From Hyposmocoma kahamanoa (Eukaryota > Arthropoda > Insecta > Lepidoptera > Cosmopterigidae), in assembly GCF_003589595.1 (NCBI RefSeq), contig NW_020653713.1, positions 5,594,770 to 5,658,769 on the forward strand: a stretch of DNA of 64,000 nucleotides, given 5' to 3'. The first letter of the stretch is position 1; each line of letters begins with the position of its first letter. The position numbers were made by a program, and so were the translations under genes. This document shows positions 46,965 through 56,418 of the stretch, in pieces. The notes beneath the pieces are model-generated. The model saw only the letters and a list, made by a program, of their open reading frames with translations. It had not been told where the DNA came from and searched no databases.

Positions 46965-47565
46965 ATAATTCCCACCATCCGTTTTCCAAGTTTGTAAAAA
47001 AATATTTCTGATTTCAAGTCAATCTACTATGTGTGTATTTTATTTCTCACAAATTTAAGTCCACACACTCCATTTTCTGTCAATAACTCAAATATTTATT
47101 GCCACTAACTTAAAATAGATATAAAAAATTCAACATAAACGTCACAATTTCTATTAACCGTATAATTTTAACTTCACGTCAAGTGTTTTTACTACGCCAT
47201 TTGTGTCACTTTAGTGTCCTCCTATATTATATCAATTTACAAAATGACATAAATATCCAATCTGTTAGATTTACATAGTAATTTATGTCAAACCTGTAAC
47301 TAACTTCTTCAAGGACCACAGGTTATTGCTATCAATTTTGTTCTTTAATAACTAATTACCTATGTTTTATTGAGTTCCAGCTGCTGCCCGCGACTTCGTC
47401 CACGTACATAGGTGCGTTATTACTTTGAGTAGGCTACTACGCTACTAACTTGAGAAATGATTGGTTTTCCATACAAAATTTCAACTCCTATTTCACTTCC
47501 TTTAGGATTTATTTTTGTGACAAAAAGCAGCCTAGGTCCTTTTCCTAGGACGCATCTATTTCTAT
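46965..47565. other. Anonymous AT-rich sequence
   Basis: No coding or repeat signal recognised. Confidence 0.45.
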
Positions 47566-47650
47566 ACCAAAACAAATATACGCGATTATGATCCCAAAAA
47601 CTATAGTTTTATTTTCGATGTGTAACAATCGCGAAAACAAAAAACTCGAT
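47566..47650. repeat. Family D-related end fragment
   Basis: aacaaatatacgcgattatg and gatgtgtaacaatcgcgaaa. Confidence 0.68.
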
Positions 47651-47780
47651 ATTGTGATTTTTTTATTTTTTAAGTTATCTTTTAATCAATAATTTACTTT
47701 TACCTATATTTACTATGTTATGGAAATCCATAACAATATATAATATTAAGCCTTGCAGTATTGACACGATAGAATGTCGT

Positions 47781-47965
47781 GTTTAACCGACTTCAAAAAG
47801 AGAGAAGTTTATATACGTTCCGCTGTAGATGTTTGTTTTCAGATGTCTCCGTCAATTGTGGACCGATTTTGAAAATTCTTTTTTTTGTTTGAAAGGGTGC
47901 ACTCTCGTGGTGGTCGTCCCATTGTCGTCAAGTCAGAATCCAATGAAAATCGAAGGAAATTCTCA
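47781..47965 (+). repeat. Family F-related repeat, subfamily
   Basis: Starts ttaaccgacttcaaaaagag and carries gtcaattgtggaccgatttt and gaaagggtgcactctcgtgg. It serves as empty-site reference for the G SINE 130 bp downstream. Confidence 0.8.
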
Positions 47966-47985
47966 AATTTTATAGACACGTCCTC

Positions 47986-48572
47986 GTATTCACCAATATC
48001 TCCATCAATTGTGCACCGATTGTGAAAATTCTTCTTTAGTTTGAAAGTGTATAATAAATAATAATAATAAATATGTCTCGCACACACTCAACATAGCCCC
48101 GCACTAGGGAAACCCTGTGTCGCGGGTGCCATGGACACACACATAGACAACCACAAATTACACCCAAACTCACGAGGGAAATAAATGTAAGCCATACAAA
48201 CATTTCTCCCGGCCCGGGAATCGAACCTGGGACCTCTGCGTGGCAGTCCGGCATGGTAACCGTTCGGCCACGGAGGCAGTCAACTCTCGAGGTGGCCATT
48301 GAAGCTGTTCTGGGATCGTTTCGGCTATCACAAATTACTAATTATTTTAACTTTAATTATCTTAACGCAAATAAAATATCGACTTTTCATTTGACACAAT
48401 ACATGTAATCAACAAATTACCATCATCATGACAACCAGAAAAGGAAATATAAAATGTACAAAGGAGTCCGTAACACTCCCATTGTCACCAAGAAGTTAGA
48501 ATCTGATGGCAGGATTCCATGGAAATCGAAAAAAGCCGTAAGCAAAGTTTTGAGGTCGGGTTTTTTTTAACA
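47986..48572 (+). repeat. Family F-related repeat split by G SINE
   Basis: The 5' part (tccatcaattgtgcaccgat) runs to 48051; the remainder after the SINE (caactctcgaggtggccatt) ends in the terminal repeat ttttgaggtcgggtttttttt at about 48550-48572. Confidence 0.78.
48052..48278 (-). repeat. Family G SINE, best full-length copy, nested in F
   Basis: From tgcctccgtggccgaacggt at 48278 to a (TTA)n-type tail at 48052 on the minus strand. The 70-nt head resembles tRNA-Gly(GCC): it shares ctgccacgc around the anticodon and ggttcgattcccggg in the T arm. It interrupts a family F repeat. Confidence 0.9.
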
Positions 48573-49164
48573 CTAACCCGAATAATTACTATTTTTACAA
48601 TTTGAGCCACGACAAATGTCAGTAGACCCCGCTCCTAAATTATTCGCGATTTGAGAGTTTTAGCTAACTCACTCACCCCGCAACACTCGCGCGCGTAATT
48701 GTCAAACCAAAAAACTGTATAGTGCGTACCGAGTTATATCAAAATAATTTCTGTATTTTATTTTTTAATATTTAATTCAAAAACCTCCAAAGTTGAAATG
48801 TAAGGGTATAGATTCAACCAGCTAGAGAAATCATATTATGAGCGCTGTTAATGAAAACACTGTAAGTGACTTTGCATTGACTTTTTTTTAGAGTTTGTTC
48901 AATCTTTAAGCTATAATAATAATAATTGCTTATAGTTAAAGGTATCTTGTTCAACAATAACTGTGAATATTAATAAAGCCAAGCAAGTACAAAACAAGCT
49001 TCTTATAGTTTGTCTAACGTGGATAATCCATTAGAACGGGGTCATTTTTCATTCCGATAAGAACGAATTTCCCTTAGGAATTTCACCTTTTATGAAAGTG
49101 TATCGTTACTTCAAATTAATAACATAGGTTCAAAGAGTCGGAGTAAATAAAAAGATAATTACAA
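48573..49164. other. Anonymous sequence
   Basis: No coding or repeat signal recognised. Confidence 0.45.
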
Positions 49165-49240
49165 TTTTTTTTATGATGCTAAGTGACACGAGGAACAAGT
49201 CGTGCGCCTGTGCATAACAGTTGCAGTGCCGCTCAGAGCT
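49165..49240 (-). repeat. Family A repeat, 3' fragment
   Basis: The minus strand carries the terminal 75 bp with a small deletion (plus: gtgacacgaggaacaagtcg). Confidence 0.8.
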
Positions 49241-49299
49241 TGATATTCAACTACATGCGTGGGATAAAAAAAAAATCGTTTTAAAAAATTTTCAAAAAA

Positions 49300-50150
49300 A
49301 AAAAATTCAAATTCATTTATTCAGGTAACTAGGATCCATAAGTGTTAGCAACAATGAAACTTATAATTAGGTTAGTATTTAAATTCTAGAACAGATTTTG
49401 TATTATTAATGAGATGCCGCATTGTGGGACACTTACACCTAGCTGCAATTGTCTTCAGGAGGCTGTTACCGCTGCCACGAATTCTGTTCAATAGAGATGC
49501 TGATCTTTTGCGCAAGACTGCCATGAAACTGCGAAACCGCGGCAGCCGCATCAGCGTCCTGAAGGCGTTATTGTATTGCGTGCGCATGGCCCTGAGCGAG
49601 ACTTGGGTATAACTGGCCCACAGAGCCCCCGCGTACAGTGGTGTGCAGTAAGCTCTGAANNNNNNNNNNNNNNNNNNNNNNNNNNNNNNNNNNNNNNNNN
49701 NNNNNNNNNNNNNNNNNNNNNNNNNNNNNNNNNNNNNNNNNNNNNNNNNNNNNNNNNNNGTGACCTTCACCTCCACCGTACATCGAGCAAACCTGCGAGC
49801 CAGCATATTCGCCCTCACCGACAGTGCCCTGCGCTCGCGTTCATATCCATATTGTCCTTGAGGTCGTCGGCAATATAGTGTCCTAAATATTTGAAATGAG
49901 CTACTCTCTTCAATGGAATTCCATTGAGACTTATGGGAAGCACATTGTTAGTACTCTTCTTACCGGCGACCCGAAAGACCATATACTCAGTCTTACATAC
50001 TCCATCTATATATTTAAATGGAAACTTACTATTTTTGACGATAATAAACTCTTTTAATGCTGTAATCTGATAAAACTTGGAACAATTCACATTTTGCAAC
50101 GTATATTTTCGCTGAATTTCGTTGTATACAACAAATATTTAAATAAATAA
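49300..50150 (-). pseudogene. LINE RT remnant interrupted by an assembly gap
   Basis: Two minus-strand frames belong together. 50099-49815 encodes KTEYMVFRVAGKK and VAHFKYLGHYIADDLKD (RT palm/thumb); 49818-49372 encodes RANMLARRFARCTVEVKV, then, after the gap, FRAYCTPLYAGALWASYTQ and TQYNNAFRTLMRLPRFRS. A one-base frameshift near 49820 separates them. The 3' UTR (49300-49400) contains tcaaattcatttattcag on plus, also found at 19152-19240. The catalytic region is absent, so it is not functional. Confidence 0.85.
49660..49759. other. Assembly gap, 100 Ns
   Basis: Exactly 100 N, a conventional placeholder. The flanking LINE coding sequence suggests few bases are actually missing. Confidence 0.98.
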
Positions 50151-50165
50151 TTTTGTGACACTGGT

Positions 50166-50207
50166 AACTCAATCACGATCAAAATACATTTTGATCGTGA
50201 TTGAGTT
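50166..50207. repeat. Perfect 20-bp palindrome with 2-nt loop
   Basis: aactcaatcacgatcaaaat is followed after ac by its exact reverse complement. No relatives were found in the window. Confidence 0.92.
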
Positions 50208-50593
50208 TTGTCGACCGCCATTTTGTCGAACCATAGAGGTAGATGTTATTCCGTAGCGTGTTTATTAAGTTAATGGGTTGTTGTAAAAGTTTCGGTTTAT
50301 TGTCATATTTTGCAACAGATACTTAAACAACAGATACAAAAACAGATAATTAAAATTCTTGAAATAGAAGGTTTAGCACTTCTGCATTCAAACTTTGACA
50401 ATGACATTTACAGACATTTCTAAGGTTAATAATAACTAAAAATCCTGTTTTTACAAAGAAAAATGCGAACGGATAAAAAGTTAATTCATTCTAATAGGTA
50501 AACATGTTTGACTCATATATACGAGTATATACACGTACACTTATATAGGTATTCTTTCAGAACGTTTTAATTTTTTTATTTTTCTTTTGTTTC

Positions 50594-50962
50594 TCTTATG
50601 ATTATCAAATAGCGGGTTTGCTTGTGGTGATAAGCAACATGCACTGCCATGACTGTGACAGCGCCTCTTAGTAAGACTAGCAAGACAGGGCGCGACTAGC
50701 GCGAGAGTGACATAAAGCGCGATATACTGCTTTTCTCGCATAGAGACTTCGCGCATTATGTCGCTCTTGCACCAGCCGCACCCTGTCGTGCTAGCCTTAC
50801 AGATCTCTAAATTTCAAAAATCTGAGGGGCACACCGCTGCGCTCGTCACCCTGAAACATAAAGATGACAATTCCTATGTGGCTCTAGACTCACCCGCACT
50901 CTTACACTTCAAAACCGGAACGCAGTAATGCTCACATTATTGCTTGGCAGGAGAAATAGGTA
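50594..50962 (-). repeat. Family A repeat split by a 130-bp MITE
   Basis: The minus strand pieces at 50801-50962 (5' part) and 50594-50670 (3' part) join into one diverged copy once the MITE is removed. A family G SINE begins exactly where it ends. Confidence 0.8.
50671..50800. mobile_element. 130-bp MITE nested in a family A repeat
   Basis: The ends gtaagactagcaagacaggg and ccctgtcgtgctagccttac are inverted. The pairing continues inward to about 45 bp (gcgagagtgacataa against ttatgtcgctcttgc). It splits a family A copy (50594-50670 / 50801-50962). No clear target duplication was found. Confidence 0.85.
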
Positions 50963-51137
50963 CCATGCTGGACTGCCATGCAGAGTTTCAGGTTCGATTC
51001 CCGGGCCGAGAGATATATTTCTATGCCATACATTTATTTATTTCGTGAGTTTGTGCTTGTCTATGTGTGTCCATAGACAAGCACAGCACTAGGGAAACCC
51101 TGTGTACGTTATTGTTATTATTATTATTGTTGTATTG
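50961..51137 (+). repeat. Family G SINE with internally inverted 3' part
   Basis: The 5' part reads normally on plus (ccatgctggactgccatgca, B box). After gtgcttgtctatg the sequence folds back (catagacaagcac), and the next 21 bp (agcactagggaaaccctgtg...) are the reverse complement of the normal 3' body, before a TTA-rich tail. A head promoter half is missing at the family A junction. Confidence 0.82.
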
Positions 51138-51666
51138 CAATTTTTTTGTATATAGATGTATGTTTTTCATAATGAAACGTAACCTTCCATACTTAAAAGT
51201 ATACATTCGAACTGTCTAGATACAGCATTTAAAAAGCAATTTTTCAGTTTCCATTTTCGTACCCACATTTTCGGCTTAAGCCAAAGTCCAAACATTCTAA
51301 ACTATCTAATGCAAAGTACGTCTGCAAATTTATTAAATTTCGTACCCAAAGTCTTGGTTCAAAATTGCATTTTCCCATCCCTTCCGCGCGACTGAGCGCA
51401 ATGTCGATATTAAATTTTAATATTTAGAATATTTTAATAAAACCCTGCATTGTATAATGCTTTACTATTTCTACCACACCAACCTTTACTTTTACTTAAG
51501 TACATTGAAGAATAAACAAGATTTAGTAATAATGGCTACGCTTCAAAAGTTTACACGCTACAAAATAATATACCAAAAGACGTGCTGTATTACGAGTACA
51601 TCGGAAAGGTAAGTTTAAAAACAAAATAACCAAAAACTAAATTAATTATATATGAAATGAAACTAT

Positions 51667-52019
51667 TTTTAACCTACTTGAAAAAAGGAGGAGGTCTCAA
51701 TTCAACTGCTTTTCTATTTTTTTTATGTACACACGCCAGCACATCAAGCTACACATTGACGTATCTTTTTCCGTTGCACTGGAGGCGATTTTCGAACAAA
51801 AATGTGTAGTCTGATGTACCGTTTCGACGATTTTTGTTTTGTTGAAAAGACGATACCTCAATATTGGCCCCATTTAAATTTGAAAAAAATATTCAACCTC
51901 TAAAGGTAGCAAACTAGGGGATGAATCCGGTTTCCGATTCCGGTAACCGATTTCAATAACACTTGGCAAATACTCGTAGCTGTAAATCCACGAACTTTTC
52001 AGGTCGGTTTTTTTTAATA
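51667..52019 (+). repeat. Family F repeat, full length
   Basis: Starts ttttaacctacttgaaaaaa, ends aacttttcaggtcggttttt. Interior blocks ggggatgaatccggtttccg and acacttggcaaatactcg match the others. Confidence 0.86.
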
Positions 52020-52021
52020 AA

Positions 52022-52094
52022 TCTGTTATAATTATTTGGATCTAAATTGCGTATATTTGTTATTTTAAAAACAAACCAACTTTTCGAGCACTTT
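52022..52094. repeat. Family D fragment interrupted by the gypsy element
   Basis: ttatttggatctaaattgcg and aaaacaaaccaacttttcga stop at the acttt target duplication. Confidence 0.72.
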
Positions 52095-52204
52095 TGGTAA
52101 ATCCGTGAGACACGAGTGAAACAGCCGGGGATTACTTATGCACTGGTTTATTTCCACGCTCGTATTGGTGGTGTCGCAGCACGCACCTAGTTACCTACAT
52201 ACTA
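52095..52204 (-). repeat. 3' LTR of the Ty3/gypsy element
   Basis: It is identical to the 5' LTR. The AATAAA polyadenylation signal (minus strand, 52147-52152) is inside the LTR. The boundaries are set exactly by loss of identity to the other copy and by the abutting acttt target duplication. Confidence 0.93.
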
Positions 52205-52215
52205 TCCCTCCACCC
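52205..52215 (-). other. Polypurine tract for plus-strand priming
   Basis: On the minus strand this reads GGGTGGAGGGA and directly abuts the 3' LTR, where LTR elements place the primer for second-strand synthesis. Composition and position are as expected; use as a primer is inferred. Confidence 0.75.
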
Positions 52216-52266
52216 TTATTATTAAGTTACACAATACAAAGTTCCATCTTAATAAATATAATAAAT

Positions 52267-55200
52267 CTAAAAAAACTTTTTATAGTCCACTCTCGGAATA
52301 TTACGCAACAATATGTTGGATAGCCCAGCATTACGACTGGGCATGGAGGCTGCCTGCTGAGTCTCTGAACTTCCGGATGGTACTTCCGGTTGCACCGGAC
52401 TTAAGACAGTTGACGACAAGTCTGTTTGCTCATCGTTATTTGGTACAGTCTCTTCCTCATTATTACTCATAGCGGTACTATCGCTGTTCGACGGTGGAGC
52501 AATACTGTCAAAGTCGTAATGACGACTTGTGTCGCTTTCGGCATTACTCCTACTGGAAGATACTATTTGATTTTTGTGACGTACAATTTCTTTTTTTGTT
52601 ATTAAATCCCTTATCACGAACATAATGTTCCCTACTGGCTTGATAATTATGCCTTGTGTCCATTTAAATTTGTTTTTGTTCGTGTAATTTTTATACATAA
52701 TTACTTGACCACAACTAAAGTTTTTCCTTGTGGTGCCGCCGTGGTAATTAGCCTGAAAGCACTGTTTTTTTCGAACTATGTGAGATACATCGGTGTGCGG
52801 GGCCGAGGGCGTTGGCTTTAACATATCCAATCTAGATCTAAGTTTTCTACCGTAAACTAGCATCGCTGGAGATTGACAAGTGGTTGTGTGCACAGAGTTT
52901 CGATAATCAAATAAGTATTTTAGCAAATTATTATGTCTATCCTCGTTATTTTTCCCTGTAATTAACGCACTTTTAATCCCCTTTTTTGCAATTTTAACGT
53001 ACGTTTCCGCCTGCCCATTGCTGGCGGGATGGTATATAGGTGTGGTTTTGTGCGAAATTCCGTTCAAAGCGCAAAACTTTGAAAAATTTTCAGATGTAAA
53101 TGACGTGCCGTTGTCGGTGACAATAGTGTGAGGTATTCCAAAACGTGACATATACTCATATAATTTATTAATAACAGCTGTTGTCGTAATGTTATTTTTC
53201 ATATTGATACATTCTACCCATTTTGAATGTGCATCAACAATCACTAAATACATTTGATTTTCAATTGGGCCTAAAAAATCCATATGAATCCTATAAAATG
53301 GTTCTTTAGGATATGGCCACGGAATCAGTTTAGAACGTGGCGGGGAAATGCGCAAGTCCACACTGCAGGTGGGGCAATTTTTTATTAAATTCTCGATCGC
53401 TTGATCAACGCCAGGAAACCAAAATTTCGACCTTGCTTCACATTTGGCTTTAACAATTCCCAGATGCGAATTATGCAATTCGGCTAACACTTTATTTTGT
53501 AAAACTTTTGGAATAATTACTTTATGCCCTCGCATCAGTATGCCATTTTCTAAAGATAGGTGAAATCTACAAAGAAAATAAGGTTTCAATGTTTTATCAT
53601 TCAATTTAGGTGGCCACCCTTCTCGTACAAGATGCATAACTTTACGAAGCGTTGCGTCATTCTCAGTTTCGCGGCGCAACCGGTCCAGAGTGACGGGTAA
53701 CGTCCCCTCTGTGACGAAATTAACGTAAACAGCAGTGTCAAGCGCTGTGGCCGCGGAGCATCTGCGGCCGCGCGCTGAGCCTGCACTAGCTGCAATTCGT
53801 GCGTCACCGTTTGTCCCTGCGCCTCGCGACCCCTCCCCCGTTTCAACCGGTTCTGGGAGTGTCGCTCGTGATAGATAATCAGCACAATTATCACTGCTAC
53901 GGACATATTCTATTACATAATTATAACTTGAAAGAAATAGTGCATATCTTTGTAAGCGATTTGCAGACACCTCTGGTATACCCCGGTGGGGTCCGAAGAT
54001 GGACACCAGAGGCTTGTGATCGGTTCTCAAAGTGAATGGCTGAGACCTAGCATACAAATACTGATGAAATCTTTTTATGCCAAATATAATCGCCGTTGCT
54101 TCTTTTTGTATTTGTGAATATTTTTTTTCAGGCGAAGTTAGTGTTCTAGAAGCAAATGAGATAGGTCTTTCCAACCCATCGGACCCCACTTGGGACAAAA
54201 TTGCCCCTAAGCCATTTGGAGAGGCATCGACTGTTAATATAATTTTAGCATTAATATCAAAATGAGTCAACACTTTATCGGACGCCAAAATATTTTTAAT
54301 TTTACAAAAAGCCTCTTCATGGTCAGTAGTCCATGACCACTTAGTACTTTTCTTCAAAAGATCGTATAATGGCGCGAGAATGTTAGCCGCGTTCGGTACG
54401 AAACTACGATAATAATTAATTAAACCTAAAAACGACTGTAATTGACTCAAGTTTTTCGGTCTTGGAGCCTCAACTATAGCTTTTACTTTGTCCGATGATT
54501 TCCTAATACCATTCCTATCAATAACGTAGCCTAGATATGTAATTTCATTTTTGAAAAACTCGCACTTTTCCTTACGTAACGTTAACCCAGCATCCAGTAG
54601 AATTTGTAACACTTTTTTCAACTTCTCCAAGTGTTCAATTCTATTCCTCCCAGATATTAAAATGTCGTCTAGGAAACATAGCACTCCTTCCAACCCTAAA
54701 ATACTCTCCATTGCCCTTTGAAAAATGGCTGGCGCCGAGGATAAGCCAAACACTAATCTTTTAAATTTAAATAAGCCTTTATGAGTATTAATGCAAGTGA
54801 TATTTTCATCATCAATTATTTGCAACTGATTATAAGCAGACGACATGTCGAGCTTAGAAAATTGTACCCCCCCGTGTAACCTTGTAAATAATTCCTGGAC
54901 GGTTGGTAAGGGGTATTTTTCGAGTACCAACTGTTTATTAATACTTTGCGAGTAATCGGCACAGATTCGAACTGAGCCGTCATGTTTTAATACAGGCACA
55001 ATTGGTGACGCGAATTCAGAACATTCCACCGGTTCGATGACGCCAATGTTACATAATCTATCTAATTCCTGTTCGATTTTTTCTCTAAGTGCAAAAGCAA
55101 CAGGTCGTGCTTTGAAGAAAACGGGTCTTGCGCCCTCTTTCAATGACAATTTTATTTTGTATTTATTAAAGCAACCTAATTGATCTGAAAATACCTTGGC

Positions 55201-55437
55201 GTGTTGTTTAAGAAGTGACTGCAACTCATAATCATCAGAAGGTACATGATTACAAAAATGAACAGGAGTTAGTTCCAAGTTAAACACGGAAATAAAATCT
55301 CGCCCGAGTAGTGGTGGTCCGCCATTATCAATTACATACACATCGAGAATTTTGGTTTCACCTGAGTACGTCACTGGCAATCGTGCAATGCCTAAACTGT
55401 TTATTATATTGCCGGTATAACTAATTAATTTTCTTTT
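52267..55437 (-). CDS. pol: Pol polyprotein: protease end, RT, RNase H, integrase
   Basis: The frame is open from 55437, directly after a stop at 55438-55440, to TAG at 52267-52269. The first plausible non-ATG start is a TTG at 55380, but pol is normally reached by frameshift from gag, so the frame is given in full. Counting from that TTG: LLGRDF (residues 24-29) ends the protease; RT has LDMS (catalytic Asp178) and FLDD (Asp238/239); RNase H has VDAS (Asp385), Glu427 and RTDHKP (Asp454); integrase has an HHCC finger (H636, H639, C669, C672) and a DD35E core (Asp701, Asp756, Glu792 with 35 residues between the last two). The C-terminal tail (about 945-1037) is Ser/Asp/Glu-rich. All catalytic residues are present and there are no internal stops, so this copy looks active-capable apart from the frame junction. 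Confidence 0.93.
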   Translation of the reverse strand, partial: KRKLISYTGNIINSLGIARLPVTYSGETKILDVYVIDNGGPPLLGRDFISVFNLELTPVHFCNHVPSDDYELQSLLKQHAKVFSDQLGCFNKYKIKLSLKEGARPVFFKARPVAFALREKIEQELDRLCNIGVIEPVECSEFASPIVPVLKHDGSVRICADYSQSINKQLVLEKYPLPTVQELFTRLHGGVQFSKLDMSSAYNQLQIIDDENITCINTHKGLFKFKRLVFGLSSAPAIFQRAMESILGLEGVLCFLDDILISGRNRIEHLEKLKKVLQILLDAGLTLRKEKCEFFKNEITYLGYVIDRNGIRKSSDKVKAIVEAPRPKNLSQLQSFLGLINYYRSFVPNAANILAPLYDLLKKSTKWSWTTDHEEAFCKIKNILASDKVLTHFDINAKIILTVDASPNGLGAILSQVGSDGLERPISFASRTLTSPEKKYSQIQKEATAIIFGIKRFHQYLYARSQPFTLRTDHKPLVSIFGPHRGIPEVSANRLQRYALFLSSYNYVIEYVRSSDNCADYLSRATLPEPVETGEGSRGAGTNGDARIAASAGSARGRRCSAATALDTAVYVNFVTEGTLPVTLDRLRRETENDATLRKVMHLVREGWPPKLNDKTLKPYFLCRFHLSLENGILMRGHKVIIPKVLQNKVLAELHNSHLGIVKAKCEARSKFWFPGVDQAIENLIKNCPTCSVDLRISPPRSKLIPWPYPKEPFYRIHMDFLGPIENQMYLVIVDAHSKWVECINMKNNITTTAVINKLYEYMSRFGIPHTIVTDNGTSFTSENFSKFCALNGISHKTTPIYHPASNGQAETYVKIAKKGIKSALITGKNNEDRHNNLLKYLFDYRNSVHTTTCQSPAMLVYGRKLRSRLDMLKPTPSAPHTDVSHIVRKKQCFQANYHGGTTRKNFSCGQVIMYKNYTNKNKFKWTQGIIIKPVGNIMFVIRDLITKKEIVRHKNQIVSSSRSNAESDTSRHYDFDSIAPPSNSDSTAMSNNEEETVPNNDEQTDLSSTVLSPVQPEVPSGSSETQQAASMPSRNAGLSNILLRNIPRVDYKKFF

Positions 55438-55440
55438 TTA
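55425..55440 (-). promoter_or_regulatory. Candidate -1 gag-pol frameshift window
   Basis: The gag frame runs through TGT AAA AAA GAA AAT and stops at TAA. The -1 frame has a stop at the TAA made by the last T of TGT and the first two As, then stays open. The frames overlap only at 55425-55437, so a ribosome must shift on the A6G run. The heptamer T AAA AAA is not a perfect X XXY YYZ slip site. A one-base indel, or a homopolymer call error, would give the same picture. Confidence 0.6.
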
Positions 55441-56381
55441 CATGGCAATAGCGAAACGGCACTGAAATGTAATTTATATGTTTTATTTGATATCGCCGTA
55501 ACTGTGGAACCACTGTCAATCTCAAATTTTAGGTTAATTCCGTTAATAGACACTATTTGTGTCATAGGCGCCCCGGCATGTGAACGAATATTGAATAACT
55601 CACCATCGTCCTCACCCTCGCTCACTTCACGTGATTCAACATAGTTTACGCGTTTACACATTTTGCGGAGGTGACCTTTAACTTGACACTTATTGCACTT
55701 GTAATTTACGAACCGACACTCATTTGACTTATGATTTTTCCTACCACACACTTTACACTGCACATTTTCTATTGAATTTCCGTTACTGGGTTTGCGTTTG
55801 TTTTCAATTTTGAAAACTGGTTCCAACGTGGTCCCCGCTGACGAGTTAGCCGCCGCGGCGCGTGCGCAACGCACGCTCTCCGCCAGATCCACTGCCTTTA
55901 CCAATGACAGTTCAGCGATCCCTGTGGCGAAAAGCTTTTCCCGTTCCGGACCAGGACCCATTCCTATAACGAATTTATCTAGCAACACATCTTCCAGATT
56001 TTTGAAAGAGCAGTGCGCCGCTAAACCTCGTAAGCGTGCTGCCCATTGCGCTGGCGTTTCTCCAGCCCGTTGCACTGCCATGTAAAAATGGTGTCGTTCA
56101 GCGAATCCACATCTCTTCGGTGTAAAATGGCTATCTAACGCCACCAAAATCCTTTTATATGAAACCGCATCCACTGAATCTGGTAACAATAAGTTGCTTG
56201 CAAGTTGATAGGAGCTCTCTGAGAGTGCACTAAGTAAGATGGCGCGTCTTTTCACTCCTTCTTTGTCGGACGAATCATTAATTTCATTTGCTATGAACCA
56301 CTGCAGCAGTCTACTTTTGTATGTGATCCAGTCTTGCTGTTCATGGTTAAAATTCGAAAGAATTCCAAAGGTCGCCGACAT
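55425..56381 (-). CDS. gag: Gag polyprotein with the first part of protease
   Basis: This 318-codon frame starts with ATG only 38 nt inside the 5' LTR boundary. Residues 1-200 form the capsid-like region without an obvious finger. Residues 209-222 (CKVCGRKNHKSNEC) and 229-242 (CNKCQVKGHLRKMC) are two CCHC zinc knuckles, typical of nucleocapsid and used to bind RNA. Residues 289-291 are Asp-Ser-Gly, the aspartic protease active site. The frame stops about 27 residues later at TAA (55425-55427), before the protease fold is complete; the rest of the domain, including LLGRDF, is in the pol frame. Gag would assemble the cytoplasmic particle in which reverse transcription occurs. Family assignment is firm; whether this frame is made alone, as a fusion, or both is inference. 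Confidence 0.9.
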   Translation of the reverse strand: MSATFGILSNFNHEQQDWITYKSRLLQWFIANEINDSSDKEGVKRRAILLSALSESSYQLASNLLLPDSVDAVSYKRILVALDSHFTPKRCGFAERHHFYMAVQRAGETPAQWAARLRGLAAHCSFKNLEDVLLDKFVIGMGPGPEREKLFATGIAELSLVKAVDLAESVRCARAAAANSSAGTTLEPVFKIENKRKPSNGNSIENVQCKVCGRKNHKSNECRFVNYKCNKCQVKGHLRKMCKRVNYVESREVSEGEDDGELFNIRSHAGAPMTQIVSINGINLKFEIDSGSTVTAISNKTYKLHFSAVSLLPCKKEN

Positions 56382-56399
56382 TTTTTTTTTTTATACGCG

Positions 56400-56417
56400 G
56401 GTAGCCAGTCGTCGCCA
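56400..56417 (-). other. Putative tRNA primer-binding site
   Basis: One base inside the 5' LTR the minus strand reads TGGCGACGACTGGCTACC. PBSs begin with TGG (complement of the tRNA CCA end). The first seven bases resemble the Arg-type PBS of some insect gypsy elements; the match beyond that was not checked, so the tRNA is not assigned. Confidence 0.5.
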
Positions 56418-56418
56418 C

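Noticed and set aside
52267..56381. Possible env gene making the gypsy element a retrovirus
   Set aside because: No third frame exists; only about 50 nt separate the pol stop from the polypurine tract.
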